Assembly (NCBI GenBank): GCA_049317725.1
Contig: JBMOHS010000034.1
Span: forward strand, 1-26,862
DNA: 26,862 bases
Origin: CAIOZW01 sp049317725
Lineage (GTDB): Bacteria; Acidobacteriota; Blastocatellia; RBC074
Direction of reading: 5' to 3'
A model generated the notes under the pieces. That model saw only the letters and a program-made list of their open reading frames with translations, did not search any database and had not been told where the DNA came from. Positions 1-7,478 of this stretch are shown here, one piece after another; position 1 is the first letter of the stretch; each line of letters starts with the position of its first letter. Made by a program: the position numbers and the translations under genes.

Positions 1-274
1 TAATTAAAGCTTTCCATCTGTTTGCCAGATGCGGGGAACAGTCGCTTCTTGATCGTCGAGTATTGAGGACCTCACTCCTGAACCAAGATCAGTCCGACGC
101 AGGTGAGACCATCCCCAGAAGCTGGTTCTTTTCGGCAGTGGCGACAGCCGGATGGAGTCATTTCTAACCAAGCACTCCACGCGGTTCTCACGATCACTTT
201 GTCATTTCCAATGATCTCTGCTGTCCCTTCGGTCTGGTGCCGAGTGATGGCAGAGCAGTGGCGGCATAGCAAAG
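1..274. other. Upstream region of the CadC-like regulator gene
   Basis: No gene is supported here. A small hairpin (CATCTG, 5-nt loop, CAGATG) sits at 15-31, close to the window edge, and could be the end of an upstream transcription unit, but no T-run follows it on either strand. No convincing -35/-10 pair was found for the gene starting at 275. Short ORFs on both strands have no recognisable motif and look like chance. Confidence 0.4.
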
Positions 275-2557
275 ATGTCAGACGAGCAATGGGTTAGATA
301 CCAATTCGGACGATTTATCCTGGAGACTGGACGGGACCAGTTGCGCCAGGATGGGGAGATGGTGCCTCTCCAGCGGAAATCGTTCGAGGTGCTGCAAGTA
401 TTGCTGGCGAACGCGGGCAATCTGGTGCGCAAGGAAGAGATTCAACAAACCGTCTGGCCTGACCGGAAGATCGACGACACCAATCTGAGTCAGCACATCT
501 ACACCTTGCGGCGCGTTCTGGGAGACAATCCCAAATCCCCCAGCTACATCCTCACCATCCCAGGCAAAGGCTATGTTTTCCATCACCCGGTGGTGCAGCT
601 CTATCAGAATCCAACCGACCCTTCGGTGATCGAGGAGTCTCCCGAGTCACGCTCCCCCACCGTGCTACCCGAAGAGGCCCTGGAGGACAAGGAAACGACG
701 ATCCACTCTCGGGATGCCCATCCGGACCTTTCCCTCGATCGAAAGGAGGAGGTCCTCTCCAAGTCACCAGGAAGCCGTTCGATCTGCTGGTCTGCCCTGT
801 TACGAAGAGCGATCGTCGGATTGAGCCTGATTCTGGTTGGATCGCTCGGGTATCACTTCTTCTTACGCCAGTTTTTCTTGCCTGCGCAAAGGCGGCAGAC
901 ACCGCTTGTTCGACAACTGACGAGCCTCCAGGGGTTGGAAAATCGCCCACGGTTCTCTCCGGACGGCAACCTCGTTGCCTTCAGCAACTCAGGAAGGGGA
1001 CTTGGCGTCGAGCATATCTATGTCAAGCAGGTCCAACAAGGGGATCCCATTCAGCTGACCTTTGGGGCTTACCGGGATCAATATCCGGCGTGGTCCCCTG
1101 ACGGACAGCAGATCGCCTTTTTGCGACATCGGCCAGGGTACAAGAAGCTGCAGGTGATCGTGATTCCCACGCTCGGAGGCCCAGAAAGACCGATCACGGA
1201 GGTCTGGGGAGGGCTCGACTGGTCCCCTAACGGAAGACATTTGGTGGTCTCGGACAGCTCTTCTCCTGGAGACCCCGCGTCCCTCTGGCTCCTGTCCGTG
1301 GATGGCAAGGAACGAAGTCAATTGATGGTTGTGCCGAGTGATAGTAACAGCTTCGATCACCTTCCTCGATTCTCCCCTGATGGAAGGTCGATTGCATTCG
1401 TTCGCTGGTTCAATGACGTCGCCAGCGATCTCTACGTGCTCTCCCTCTCCGATCGATCCGTGCGACAGTTGACCTTTGATCAGCGGCAAATTCCCAGTTT
1501 TGTCTGGAGTGCGGAGGGGAAGGATATCCTCTTCATCTCGCGCCGGAGTGGGCAGGCCAGTCCTTGGCGCATTTCGTCATCTGGAGGGCCCCCAACGGTA
1601 GAGGAGAGCATCCCCGCCGGGACATTCCATTTTGATATCGACTATCCGAGCGGACGAACTGCCTTCACCTCCGTTTTGAGCGATTCCTTGGTCAGGGTAA
1701 ACTCGCTTGAAGGGAAGCCGTGGAAGAGGGATCGATTGTCTGTCCTGCCGGTCCACTGTTCGCTCAACTCCTCGAAACACGACCATACCCCTCGATTTTC
1801 CGCCGATGGATCGAAGATCGCCTATATCTCGGACCAGACAGGCGCAGAGGAGGTCTGGAGGGCAAGGGCAGATGGATCGAAACCTGTGCAGCTCACCTTC
1901 TTTCAGGAATTTGGAGTTGGCAGTCCGCGCTGGTCTCCCGACGGGCAATGGATCACCTTCGATCGGCGGGCGACCCAACAAGCGGACATCTATGTCATGC
2001 GGGAGGATGGGAGCGGCCTTCAGCAGTTGACGTTCCATTCACTCGCGGACACCATGCCCTCTTGGTCACCCGACGGGGAATGGATCTACTTCACCTCTTT
2101 TCGGAGAGGCAAAAACCAGATTTGGAAGGTGCCCAGAACGGGAGGCGAACCGCTCCAGGTGACACAGGGAGAGGCCAACGAGTCACTGGCCTCAGCCGAT
2201 GGACAGAGTCTCTACTTCACCAACACGAACAAGAAGCTTCTCCATCTCGACCTGGAAACCGGGAAGGAGGCACCAGTGCCAGGGCTTGAGGAGGTCGAGA
2301 TTGGGCGATACTGGGATTTGACCACCAATGCGATCTACTTCGTCTCGGACCGTGACAAGAACCTCCTGCGTGATGATCGACAACCTGTCATCTATCGATT
2401 TGACTTGGCCAGCCGAAAGATCTCTCCCATCACCACCATTGAAGGAATCCTGCCCGAATGGCTGCCCGGTCTTTCAGTGACGCCGGACGAACGAATGATT
2501 GCTGTCAGCTACCTGACCACGATCTTTGGCGACATCCAGTTGATCGAAAACCGGTAA
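275..2557 (+). CDS. Membrane-anchored winged-helix regulator with PD40 beta-propeller (CadC/TolB-like)
   Basis: A 760-residue one-component transcription regulator. Residues about 8-108 match the OmpR/PhoB C-terminal winged-helix domain, ending in the typical segment YILTIPGKGYVF. A charged linker follows, then one membrane helix (about 179-197), then a long C-terminal part with at least eight PD40/WD40-like repeats marked by FSPDG or WSPDG motifs from about residue 226 to the end, as in TolB propellers. By analogy with CadC, the DNA-binding domain is cytoplasmic and the propeller periplasmic, where it could bind a ligand or partner. The ATG at 275 is chosen because an in-frame stop lies just upstream (245-247); no clear ribosome binding site precedes it. 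The gene stands alone and converges on the next minus-strand operon. The architecture is common in Acidobacteriota; the signal and target genes are unknown. Confidence 0.85.
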   Translation: MSDEQWVRYQFGRFILETGRDQLRQDGEMVPLQRKSFEVLQVLLANAGNLVRKEEIQQTVWPDRKIDDTNLSQHIYTLRRVLGDNPKSPSYILTIPGKGYVFHHPVVQLYQNPTDPSVIEESPESRSPTVLPEEALEDKETTIHSRDAHPDLSLDRKEEVLSKSPGSRSICWSALLRRAIVGLSLILVGSLGYHFFLRQFFLPAQRRQTPLVRQLTSLQGLENRPRFSPDGNLVAFSNSGRGLGVEHIYVKQVQQGDPIQLTFGAYRDQYPAWSPDGQQIAFLRHRPGYKKLQVIVIPTLGGPERPITEVWGGLDWSPNGRHLVVSDSSSPGDPASLWLLSVDGKERSQLMVVPSDSNSFDHLPRFSPDGRSIAFVRWFNDVASDLYVLSLSDRSVRQLTFDQRQIPSFVWSAEGKDILFISRRSGQASPWRISSSGGPPTVEESIPAGTFHFDIDYPSGRTAFTSVLSDSLVRVNSLEGKPWKRDRLSVLPVHCSLNSSKHDHTPRFSADGSKIAYISDQTGAEEVWRARADGSKPVQLTFFQEFGVGSPRWSPDGQWITFDRRATQQADIYVMREDGSGLQQLTFHSLADTMPSWSPDGEWIYFTSFRRGKNQIWKVPRTGGEPLQVTQGEANESLASADGQSLYFTNTNKKLLHLDLETGKEAPVPGLEEVEIGRYWDLTTNAIYFVSDRDKNLLRDDRQPVIYRFDLASRKISPITTIEGILPEWLPGLSVTPDERMIAVSYLTTIFGDIQLIENR

Positions 2558-2577
2558 TAGAGGAAAGGGCCTCGTCT

Positions 2578-3333
2578 CTAGGTCAATTGCTGAAAGAGAA
2601 CCTGCAGGTGCTCGAGGCGATTGTTGGCCTTGCGAATCTGGCGATCGACCTGGGAGACGAGCTCGTCGAGCAGGTTGACGCCGAGACCATCGGCGGTCGC
2701 GACCCGTTGCTTGAGCTTGAAGAGTTCGGAGGAGAGGATCTCCTCGATGCCAGCTTCGATCGTTGAGAGGAGGCTGCGGGATTCGGAGATGCGACGGAGA
2801 AGGACGATCATCTCGGCCGACTGAGGGGTCTGGCTGGCGGTCTCGAGAGTCTCTCCGGCGACGAGCAGCTCCTGCAGTCGATCTTCGGCCCCGGCCTGAT
2901 AGGCATGATTGGCCTCGACCATCAGTTGATGGCGATGGTGGCGCTCGATCTCGCACTGGACGAGGTCGGGGTGAAATTTCCGGGCGACCTCCCGGTAGAG
3001 CCGTTTCAGCTTGTCCGCGTGAAAGCGATTCTGGCCGCAGCCGACGGCGTCCTCCCCCAGCGATGAGCCCTCTTCCTCGTCTGTGGAGGGATCATCGTCG
3101 GGAGTCAGCCCTTGCAATCGGGCGATCTCTTGCTCAATCTTCGCCAAGTCATCGTAGCGGGTGCCGACGACGCCCAGGTAGAGTCGCTCAAATTGGAGGA
3201 GATCGGCTTGGAGCTGGGCGAGAAATGGCTCGCGTTGTGCGATATCGGCTTCCAGCGCCGCGAGCTCCTCGCGTCGCTGTGCCATGACGTCGGCTTCGAG
3301 TTCCTGATGAAGGGTGAGTTGCGTAGTCTTCAT
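2578..3333 (-). CDS. Coiled-coil J-domain protein (possible DnaK co-chaperone)
   Basis: A 251-residue protein. Residues about 8-75 are Glu/Leu/Ala-rich and predicted coiled coil. An acidic linker (about 79-91) follows, then a J-domain-like helix pair at about 105-150 with the diagnostic HPD tripeptide at residues 121-123 inside LYREVARKFHPDL. The C-terminal 90 residues are again helical. J-domains stimulate the ATPase of DnaK/Hsp70; there is no G/F-rich or zinc-finger region, so this is a class C type J-protein with unknown clients. The ATG at 3333 is chosen over a GTG at 3369 because it overlaps the stop of the upstream phosphatase gene as ATGA, the classic arrangement for translational coupling. 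No Shine-Dalgarno precedes it, which fits reinitiation. It is the last gene of the minus-strand run and converges on the regulator gene. Confidence 0.75.
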   Translation of the reverse strand: MKTTQLTLHQELEADVMAQRREELAALEADIAQREPFLAQLQADLLQFERLYLGVVGTRYDDLAKIEQEIARLQGLTPDDDPSTDEEEGSSLGEDAVGCGQNRFHADKLKRLYREVARKFHPDLVQCEIERHHRHQLMVEANHAYQAGAEDRLQELLVAGETLETASQTPQSAEMIVLLRRISESRSLLSTIEAGIEEILSSELFKLKQRVATADGLGVNLLDELVSQVDRQIRKANNRLEHLQVLFQQLT

Positions 3334-4004
3334 GGGGAGGAGACGCCTTTGAGGGGAGGAGCGGTCCACTCCTCAGCCAGGAAGGTACGGACCTCGTCAA
3401 GAGTCGCGTATTCGTGAAAAGGGATGGCGCGCTCCCGGCAATACTCAGCGAGGGAGTGCTTGGCGAAGACCCGATCGGCCGTCTCCGCCGCTTCGCGATC
3501 GGAGAGGCCATCTCCCACAAAGAGGCAGTAGGCCCCCGCCTCTTGCGCGTGAGTCAAGTGCTTGCGTTTGTCGTTTCCGTAGGGCCCCGGGTCCCGGAAA
3601 TGGCATTGCCAGCCAGCGACGGGGTCGGGCTCGACCCGGTTGGCCACCACTTCGATCCAGGGAAAGTCCGCTTCCGGGACGAAGAGCTCGATGATCTCGT
3701 GAAAGCCTGCGCTGAGAATCGTCAGCGGCACGGAGCGATCGCGGCTCCACTCAGCCAGCGCGACAAAGCCCGGATCGAGGGGGATCTCTTGCCGCAGGAT
3801 GCGCGCGACCTCCGGGAACGGCAGCCGAACGGTGCGGATCTCGGCAGCGATCGCCTCGCGGAGAGTCATTCGACCCGCGCGGATCTCGTCGCCGACGTGC
3901 CTGACAAAATTGGGGCCTGCGCCGAGCCGCGTCGCCAAGTAGACGAGCGTGTCGTGCTGGGTGATCGTTCCGTCAAAATCGCAAAAGAGATGGAGCCGTT
4001 GCAA
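3330..4004 (-). CDS. HAD-superfamily phosphatase, MtnX/phosphoserine phosphatase-like
   Basis: A 224-residue cytoplasmic HAD hydrolase. All four HAD motifs are visible: motif I DFDGT at residues 9-13 (Asp9 nucleophile, Asp11 acid/base), motif II around Ser98 in ILSAGF, a motif III lysine around 146-148, and motif IV GDGLSD at 164-169. Cap and core spacing resembles the MtnX (2-hydroxy-3-keto-5-methylthiopentenyl-1-phosphate phosphatase) and PSPase-like HAD-IB group. No other methionine-salvage gene is in the window, so the substrate is open. The start is a TTG, with a purine-rich AGAGGGGAAG a few bases upstream and the stop of lolA 14 bases away. Its TGA overlaps the start of the J-domain gene. 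Confidence 0.75.
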   Translation of the reverse strand: MQRLHLFCDFDGTITQHDTLVYLATRLGAGPNFVRHVGDEIRAGRMTLREAIAAEIRTVRLPFPEVARILRQEIPLDPGFVALAEWSRDRSVPLTILSAGFHEIIELFVPEADFPWIEVVANRVEPDPVAGWQCHFRDPGPYGNDKRKHLTHAQEAGAYCLFVGDGLSDREAAETADRVFAKHSLAEYCRERAIPFHEYATLDEVRTFLAEEWTAPPLKGVSSP

Positions 4005-4018
4005 CGTGTTCTTCCCCT

Positions 4019-4675
4019 CTAAAATTTCCGGATTTCGATCCCCGGCGGTGGGGTGAAGGCCGTCTGATTGGTCGCCACATTTTCTCGCATGTTGGAGAAG
4101 AGGAAGTCGGATCGGGCACCGGCGGCATCGACAAAGGAGAGGCGCGCCAGTTGGAGCGTCTTCGGATCGACCTCAAGGAGGAGCGTCCGGAACTCCATCG
4201 TCCGCTTCGGGGTCAGGCGCAAGACTTGGTTCCCCGCCTGAGTGGGCGCTTCGACGCCCGTCTCGATCTGCTGAAAATCCTGCCGCAGGTTTCCCCGCCC
4301 GAGGAGAAAGGCGAAGGGGGCCCGCCAATCGTCCGACTCCTTGAGCGCCATCCGCGAGACGAAGCCATCCTCGGGAACGTACTCGTAGACGTACTTGCCG
4401 TCACAGAGAAAGAACTTCGGCTCCGGGTTCTGGTACTCCCAGCGCATCCGGCCGGGCTTCTTGAGGAGGAGGCGTCCGGCTTCGCGCCGGGTCCGCTCAC
4501 CGGGCGCGGTATAGAGCTGCACAAAATCGGCCGAGAGCGACGAGAGGCGATTGTATTTGAGCTGGAGCCCGTCGATCAACTGACGGAGGTCTGGCGCAGG
4601 TTGCGGACGGACGGCCTGAGGCATCCCCCAAAGAAGAAGACAGCAGAGAAGAAGGCGGAATGTCAGTCGATTCAT
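4019..4675 (-). CDS. lolA: Outer-membrane lipoprotein carrier protein LolA
   Basis: A 218-residue periplasmic chaperone that would carry lipoproteins from the inner-membrane LolCDE complex to the outer membrane. An N-terminal signal peptide is evident (MNR, then a hydrophobic stretch to about residue 20). The mature part starts with a helix (LRQLIDGLQLKYNRLSSL) and the beta pattern typical of LolA: LLKKPGRMRWEY at about 70-81, then PKFFLCDGKYVYEYVPE. The length is normal for the family. It lies 46 bases after the ABC ATPase gene and 14 bases before the HAD phosphatase gene, so the three are probably co-transcribed. The neighbouring ABC genes do not resemble LolCDE, so the link is positional only. 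Confidence 0.85.
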   Translation of the reverse strand: MNRLTFRLLLCCLLLWGMPQAVRPQPAPDLRQLIDGLQLKYNRLSSLSADFVQLYTAPGERTRREAGRLLLKKPGRMRWEYQNPEPKFFLCDGKYVYEYVPEDGFVSRMALKESDDWRAPFAFLLGRGNLRQDFQQIETGVEAPTQAGNQVLRLTPKRTMEFRTLLLEVDPKTLQLARLSFVDAAGARSDFLFSNMRENVATNQTAFTPPPGIEIRKF

Positions 4676-4721
4676 ACCCCGTTATTATGCGGGAAAGGGA
4701 GAGCGATTGAAAAGGGGAGGA

Positions 4722-5675
4722 TCAAGTGGGACCAGGGGGATCCTCGCGGAGATGCTGATCGAACCACTCTTCGAGGGAGGGACGGGTCGCCCTGACGGAG
4801 AGAAGTCGCCCCTTCTGCCGCCAGAGAAGATCGAGGAATGCCGGGAGCACCTGCTCGGACGAGAGGCGGGCGTGGAGGTCACCCGCCAGGTCGACGCTCA
4901 GATCGAGGATCCCGGCCAATCCGGTCAGCCCTGAGGTCCCTGCCCATCCAGAGGCCACGACTTCGACCTCGTCGCTGGTCGGGGGACCCAGAATCGTCGA
5001 GAGCGGGCCGTGGGCGACCAAGTGGCCCCGATGGAGAATGGCGATCCGATCGGCGAAGCGCTCAGCATCGGAGAGAGTGTGGGTCGAGAAGAGGACCGTC
5101 TGGCGAGCCGCACGGGCCTCGGTGAGGAGGTTGCGCACCAAGCGACGGCCGAAAGGGTCGAGCCCCGACATCGGCTCATCGAGGAGGAGAAGGGTCGGCT
5201 GGTGGAGGATCGCCTGGGCCAGGGCCACCCGTTGGCGCATCCCCTTCGAGAAGCCGTGCATGCGCTGCCGGGCAACGGCCGTCAGTTCGAGGCGTGCCAG
5301 AATCTGTGCGGCGTGGCTCCGTGCCTCGGCTGGGTCAAGGCCGCTCAACCGTGCCCCGTCCACCAGCCACTCCTCGGGAGTCAAGCAGGGATCGACGACG
5401 GGCTGCTCCGGCAGGTATCCCAGCGAGCGCTTCCAGTCCACCTTATCGGGAGCGTATCCATCGAGACCAATCTTGATCATTCCAGCGGTGGGGCGCAACA
5501 AGCCGGCGAGGATCCGGAAGAGGGTACTCTTCCCTGCCCCGTTGGGCCCGAGCAGCGCGAGGACCTCTCCCGGCTCGACCGTCAGCGTCAGTTGGTCGAG
5601 CGCGCGTCTCGATCGAAGAGGACGCCTGCCTACCGTGTAGTCGTGGGTCAGGGCCTCGATCTCAATCAACGCCAC
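4722..5675 (-). CDS. ABC-2 type transporter ATP-binding protein
   Basis: A 317-residue ATPase of an ABC exporter. Walker A GPNGAGKST is at residues 43-51, the Q-loop glutamine at about 91 (YLPEQP), the signature SKGMRQRVALAQ at 143-154, Walker B LLLLDEP at 162-168, and the switch histidine in STHT at about 199. The C-terminal 90 residues after the ABC domain are typical of gliding-motility or Na+/multidrug export ATPases (CcmA/GldA group). A longer ORF reading back to 5825 exists, but a GTG at 5675 with AAAGGAG six bases upstream is preferred: it removes a non-conserved N-terminus and leaves a 14-bp overlap with the TPR gene. Its membrane partner is most likely the permease encoded two genes upstream. 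The cargo is unknown. Confidence 0.9.
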   Translation of the reverse strand: MALIEIEALTHDYTVGRRPLRSRRALDQLTLTVEPGEVLALLGPNGAGKSTLFRILAGLLRPTAGMIKIGLDGYAPDKVDWKRSLGYLPEQPVVDPCLTPEEWLVDGARLSGLDPAEARSHAAQILARLELTAVARQRMHGFSKGMRQRVALAQAILHQPTLLLLDEPMSGLDPFGRRLVRNLLTEARAARQTVLFSTHTLSDAERFADRIAILHRGHLVAHGPLSTILGPPTSDEVEVVASGWAGTSGLTGLAGILDLSVDLAGDLHARLSSEQVLPAFLDLLWRQKGRLLSVRATRPSLEEWFDQHLREDPPGPT

Positions 5676-6438
5676 GGTGGGCTCCTTTCGAGGGTGAGGG
5701 AGCAGTGGAGTCAGCCTCGCGGAGAAGGGAGAGCTGGTACTGACAAGCTTCCCGGACGAAGCGATCCCGGGATGCCTCACAAGATCGCTCGAGGAGCTGC
5801 CGGGCAATATCGCGATCTCCCCCACGGGCCAGCATGACCGCCGCCAGCGGCTCGAGCCACGCCGGAGCTCCCGGCAGGCGGGCGGCTGATTGGCAGACCT
5901 CGGCTGCCTCGCGATAACGCCCCTGCCGCCAACAGAGATAGGCTAGATCCTGGTAGAGCGGCCAAGCCTTGGGATTGACCTCGATTCCTTGGCGAACCAT
6001 CCGCTCAGCCCAGACCGGATCTGCCGTGCCCTGCAAGAAAGCCCCAAATCGGTAGGCCGAGAGGCGTCGTGGATCGAGCGAGAGGGTCAGTTCCAGCAGC
6101 GGCTCGAGGAGCGGCATCCGGGGGAGGGTGGTCTCGGCTTGGGCCCATTCGATGCCAACGTAGTGGAGCGTGCGAATCCAGTACCAGTCAGCGAGAAGAC
6201 CGTGAAATCCAACGCTGAGTGAGCGCAGCCGCTTCCCGGAGGGAAGGCTGTTCCACTCCCCTTGTTGGGCAGCGGTGCCTGCCCCGATTTCCTTGACCAT
6301 CTCCATCCGCTGCAAGAGCAGGCACCCCCCGCCACTGACAACGAGCAGCAGCAGCGCCCACCCGGAAAGGGCTCCCGGCCTTCGCCGCAGGGGCGGAGGG
6401 GGCTCTTCATTCGTGTGGTGGACGATGATTGCGGCCAT
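5662..6438 (-). CDS. Membrane-anchored TPR-like protein between ABC transporter genes
   Basis: A 258-residue protein with a proline-rich cytoplasmic start, one membrane helix at about residues 25-42, and a helical C-terminal domain. A conserved-looking segment FHGLLADWYWIRTLHYVG follows the helix. From about residue 110 the sequence has TPR-like helix pairs (for example PLYQDLAYLCWRQGRYREAAEV). The domain probably faces the periplasm and may be a scaffold for the ABC-2 exporter whose ATPase gene overlaps its 3' end by 14 bases. The start has AGGAG and AAGG motifs immediately upstream. I do not recognise a named family; the functional link to the transporter is inferred from gene order and overlap. 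Confidence 0.7.
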   Translation of the reverse strand: MAAIIVHHTNEEPPPPLRRRPGALSGWALLLLVVSGGGCLLLQRMEMVKEIGAGTAAQQGEWNSLPSGKRLRSLSVGFHGLLADWYWIRTLHYVGIEWAQAETTLPRMPLLEPLLELTLSLDPRRLSAYRFGAFLQGTADPVWAERMVRQGIEVNPKAWPLYQDLAYLCWRQGRYREAAEVCQSAARLPGAPAWLEPLAAVMLARGGDRDIARQLLERSCEASRDRFVREACQYQLSLLREADSTAPSPSKGAHRGVD

Positions 6439-6528
6439 CTTCCTTCTCCTGCGTCAGCCTCTCTTCGTCGTCCTGCCGAGCAGGTCATTACTCACGGCAT
6501 CGATGAACTTCAAGGAATCCTCTCTTCT

Positions 6529-6553
6529 TCTCGGTGATCTCGGTGACTCGGTG
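6529..6553 (-). repeat. Short tandem repeat, 9-bp unit (about 2.8 copies)
   Basis: On the plus strand the unit TCTCGGTGA occurs twice in a row (6529-6537, 6538-6546), followed by CTCGGTG (6547-6553); on the minus strand it reads as repeated CACCGAG. It lies in the 211-bp gap between the permease stop and the TPR gene start. I see no other long copy in this window. Confidence 0.6.
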
Positions 6554-6649
6554 GCGCAATCATCTCTTCCGTTCTGACGTTGATCAATGGTTGGACCTAT
6601 CCACTTTCTGATCTTCCTCTCCGGGAGTAATGACCCGACCAGATGGCGG

Positions 6650-7462
6650 TCACCCGTCAAAGCCGGAGGATTCCTCCTGATCGCGAGCGAAGACCAGCGC
6701 GGCCCCACTGAGCAGCACAATCAGATAGAAGATCGTGTAGAGAAAGGCCGTGGCCATGACCGAGAATGGAATCGGAATGGCGTGGGCCGCTTCATCCGCC
6801 CAGTTCAAGCGGGCAAAATTCGGTAAGAACAAAAAGAGCCCCCGGAAGAGCAGGCGTACCCCAGCCAGTGGAGCCGATTCGGCCCAGCGAAGCAGCTCAC
6901 CACTCGAGCGTCCAACCACATAGAGCAGCAGGGTCAAGGCAGCCGCAACCGTCGGATGGGTCCGCAGAGAGAGAAGAAGGGCCAGCGCCGAGACGAGGAG
7001 AAGATCGAGGTAGGCCGCCATCGCGGCTTGCCAGAGGATCGGCCGTACGAGAGGAAATGCGTTGAGAGCCTTCCCGATCTCGATCAAGATCGCCAACCCA
7101 GCCATCATGATGCCCCACAGCAACAGGAGCGTCAGCGCCAGCCCGAGAAATCTTCCGATGACCACCTCGCCTCGGCGCACCGGACGAGCCAGCAGAAGTT
7201 GGAGGAGTCCTCTCTCCCGTTCTCCGCGCACGAGCCCGATACCAGTGGGAATGGCCACCAGCAAGCCGGCAAGGGTAATCCCCGCCAGTCCGACGTGGAC
7301 GACGAGGAGCCCCTCTTCGCCCAGCGCGACATACCCCCCCAGCAGTACGAGGACGGGCACTGTCGTCAGGTAGAGCGCGCTGATCGCCAATGCACGTCGA
7401 CGAATCAGCCCGCGATTCGTCTGCTTGGCGATCACCCACACCTTGCCCATCGTCGAGGTCAT
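6650..7462 (-). CDS. ABC-2 type transporter permease
   Basis: A 270-residue integral membrane protein with about six hydrophobic segments. It has the cytosolic motif RGERERGLLQLLLARPVRRGEVVIGR between helices 2 and 3, characteristic of ABC-2 permeases that work with CcmA/NosF-like ATPases. The ORF continues upstream into the end of psuG, so the start is set at the ATG at 7462, 16 bases after the psuG stop. An AGGAG lies 13 bases upstream, longer than ideal, and a second in-frame ATG at 7450 is possible. Together with the ATPase at 4722-5675 it would form an exporter. The substrate cannot be read from the sequence. Confidence 0.8.
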   Translation of the reverse strand: MTSTMGKVWVIAKQTNRGLIRRRALAISALYLTTVPVLVLLGGYVALGEEGLLVVHVGLAGITLAGLLVAIPTGIGLVRGERERGLLQLLLARPVRRGEVVIGRFLGLALTLLLLWGIMMAGLAILIEIGKALNAFPLVRPILWQAAMAAYLDLLLVSALALLLSLRTHPTVAAALTLLLYVVGRSSGELLRWAESAPLAGVRLLFRGLFLFLPNFARLNWADEAAHAIPIPFSVMATAFLYTIFYLIVLLSGAALVFARDQEESSGFDG

Positions 7463-7478
7463 GACCGGATCTGCACTC

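Noticed and set aside
2558..2580. Possible short terminator between the regulator gene and the J-domain gene
   Set aside because: Only four to five pairs form and no T-run is present.
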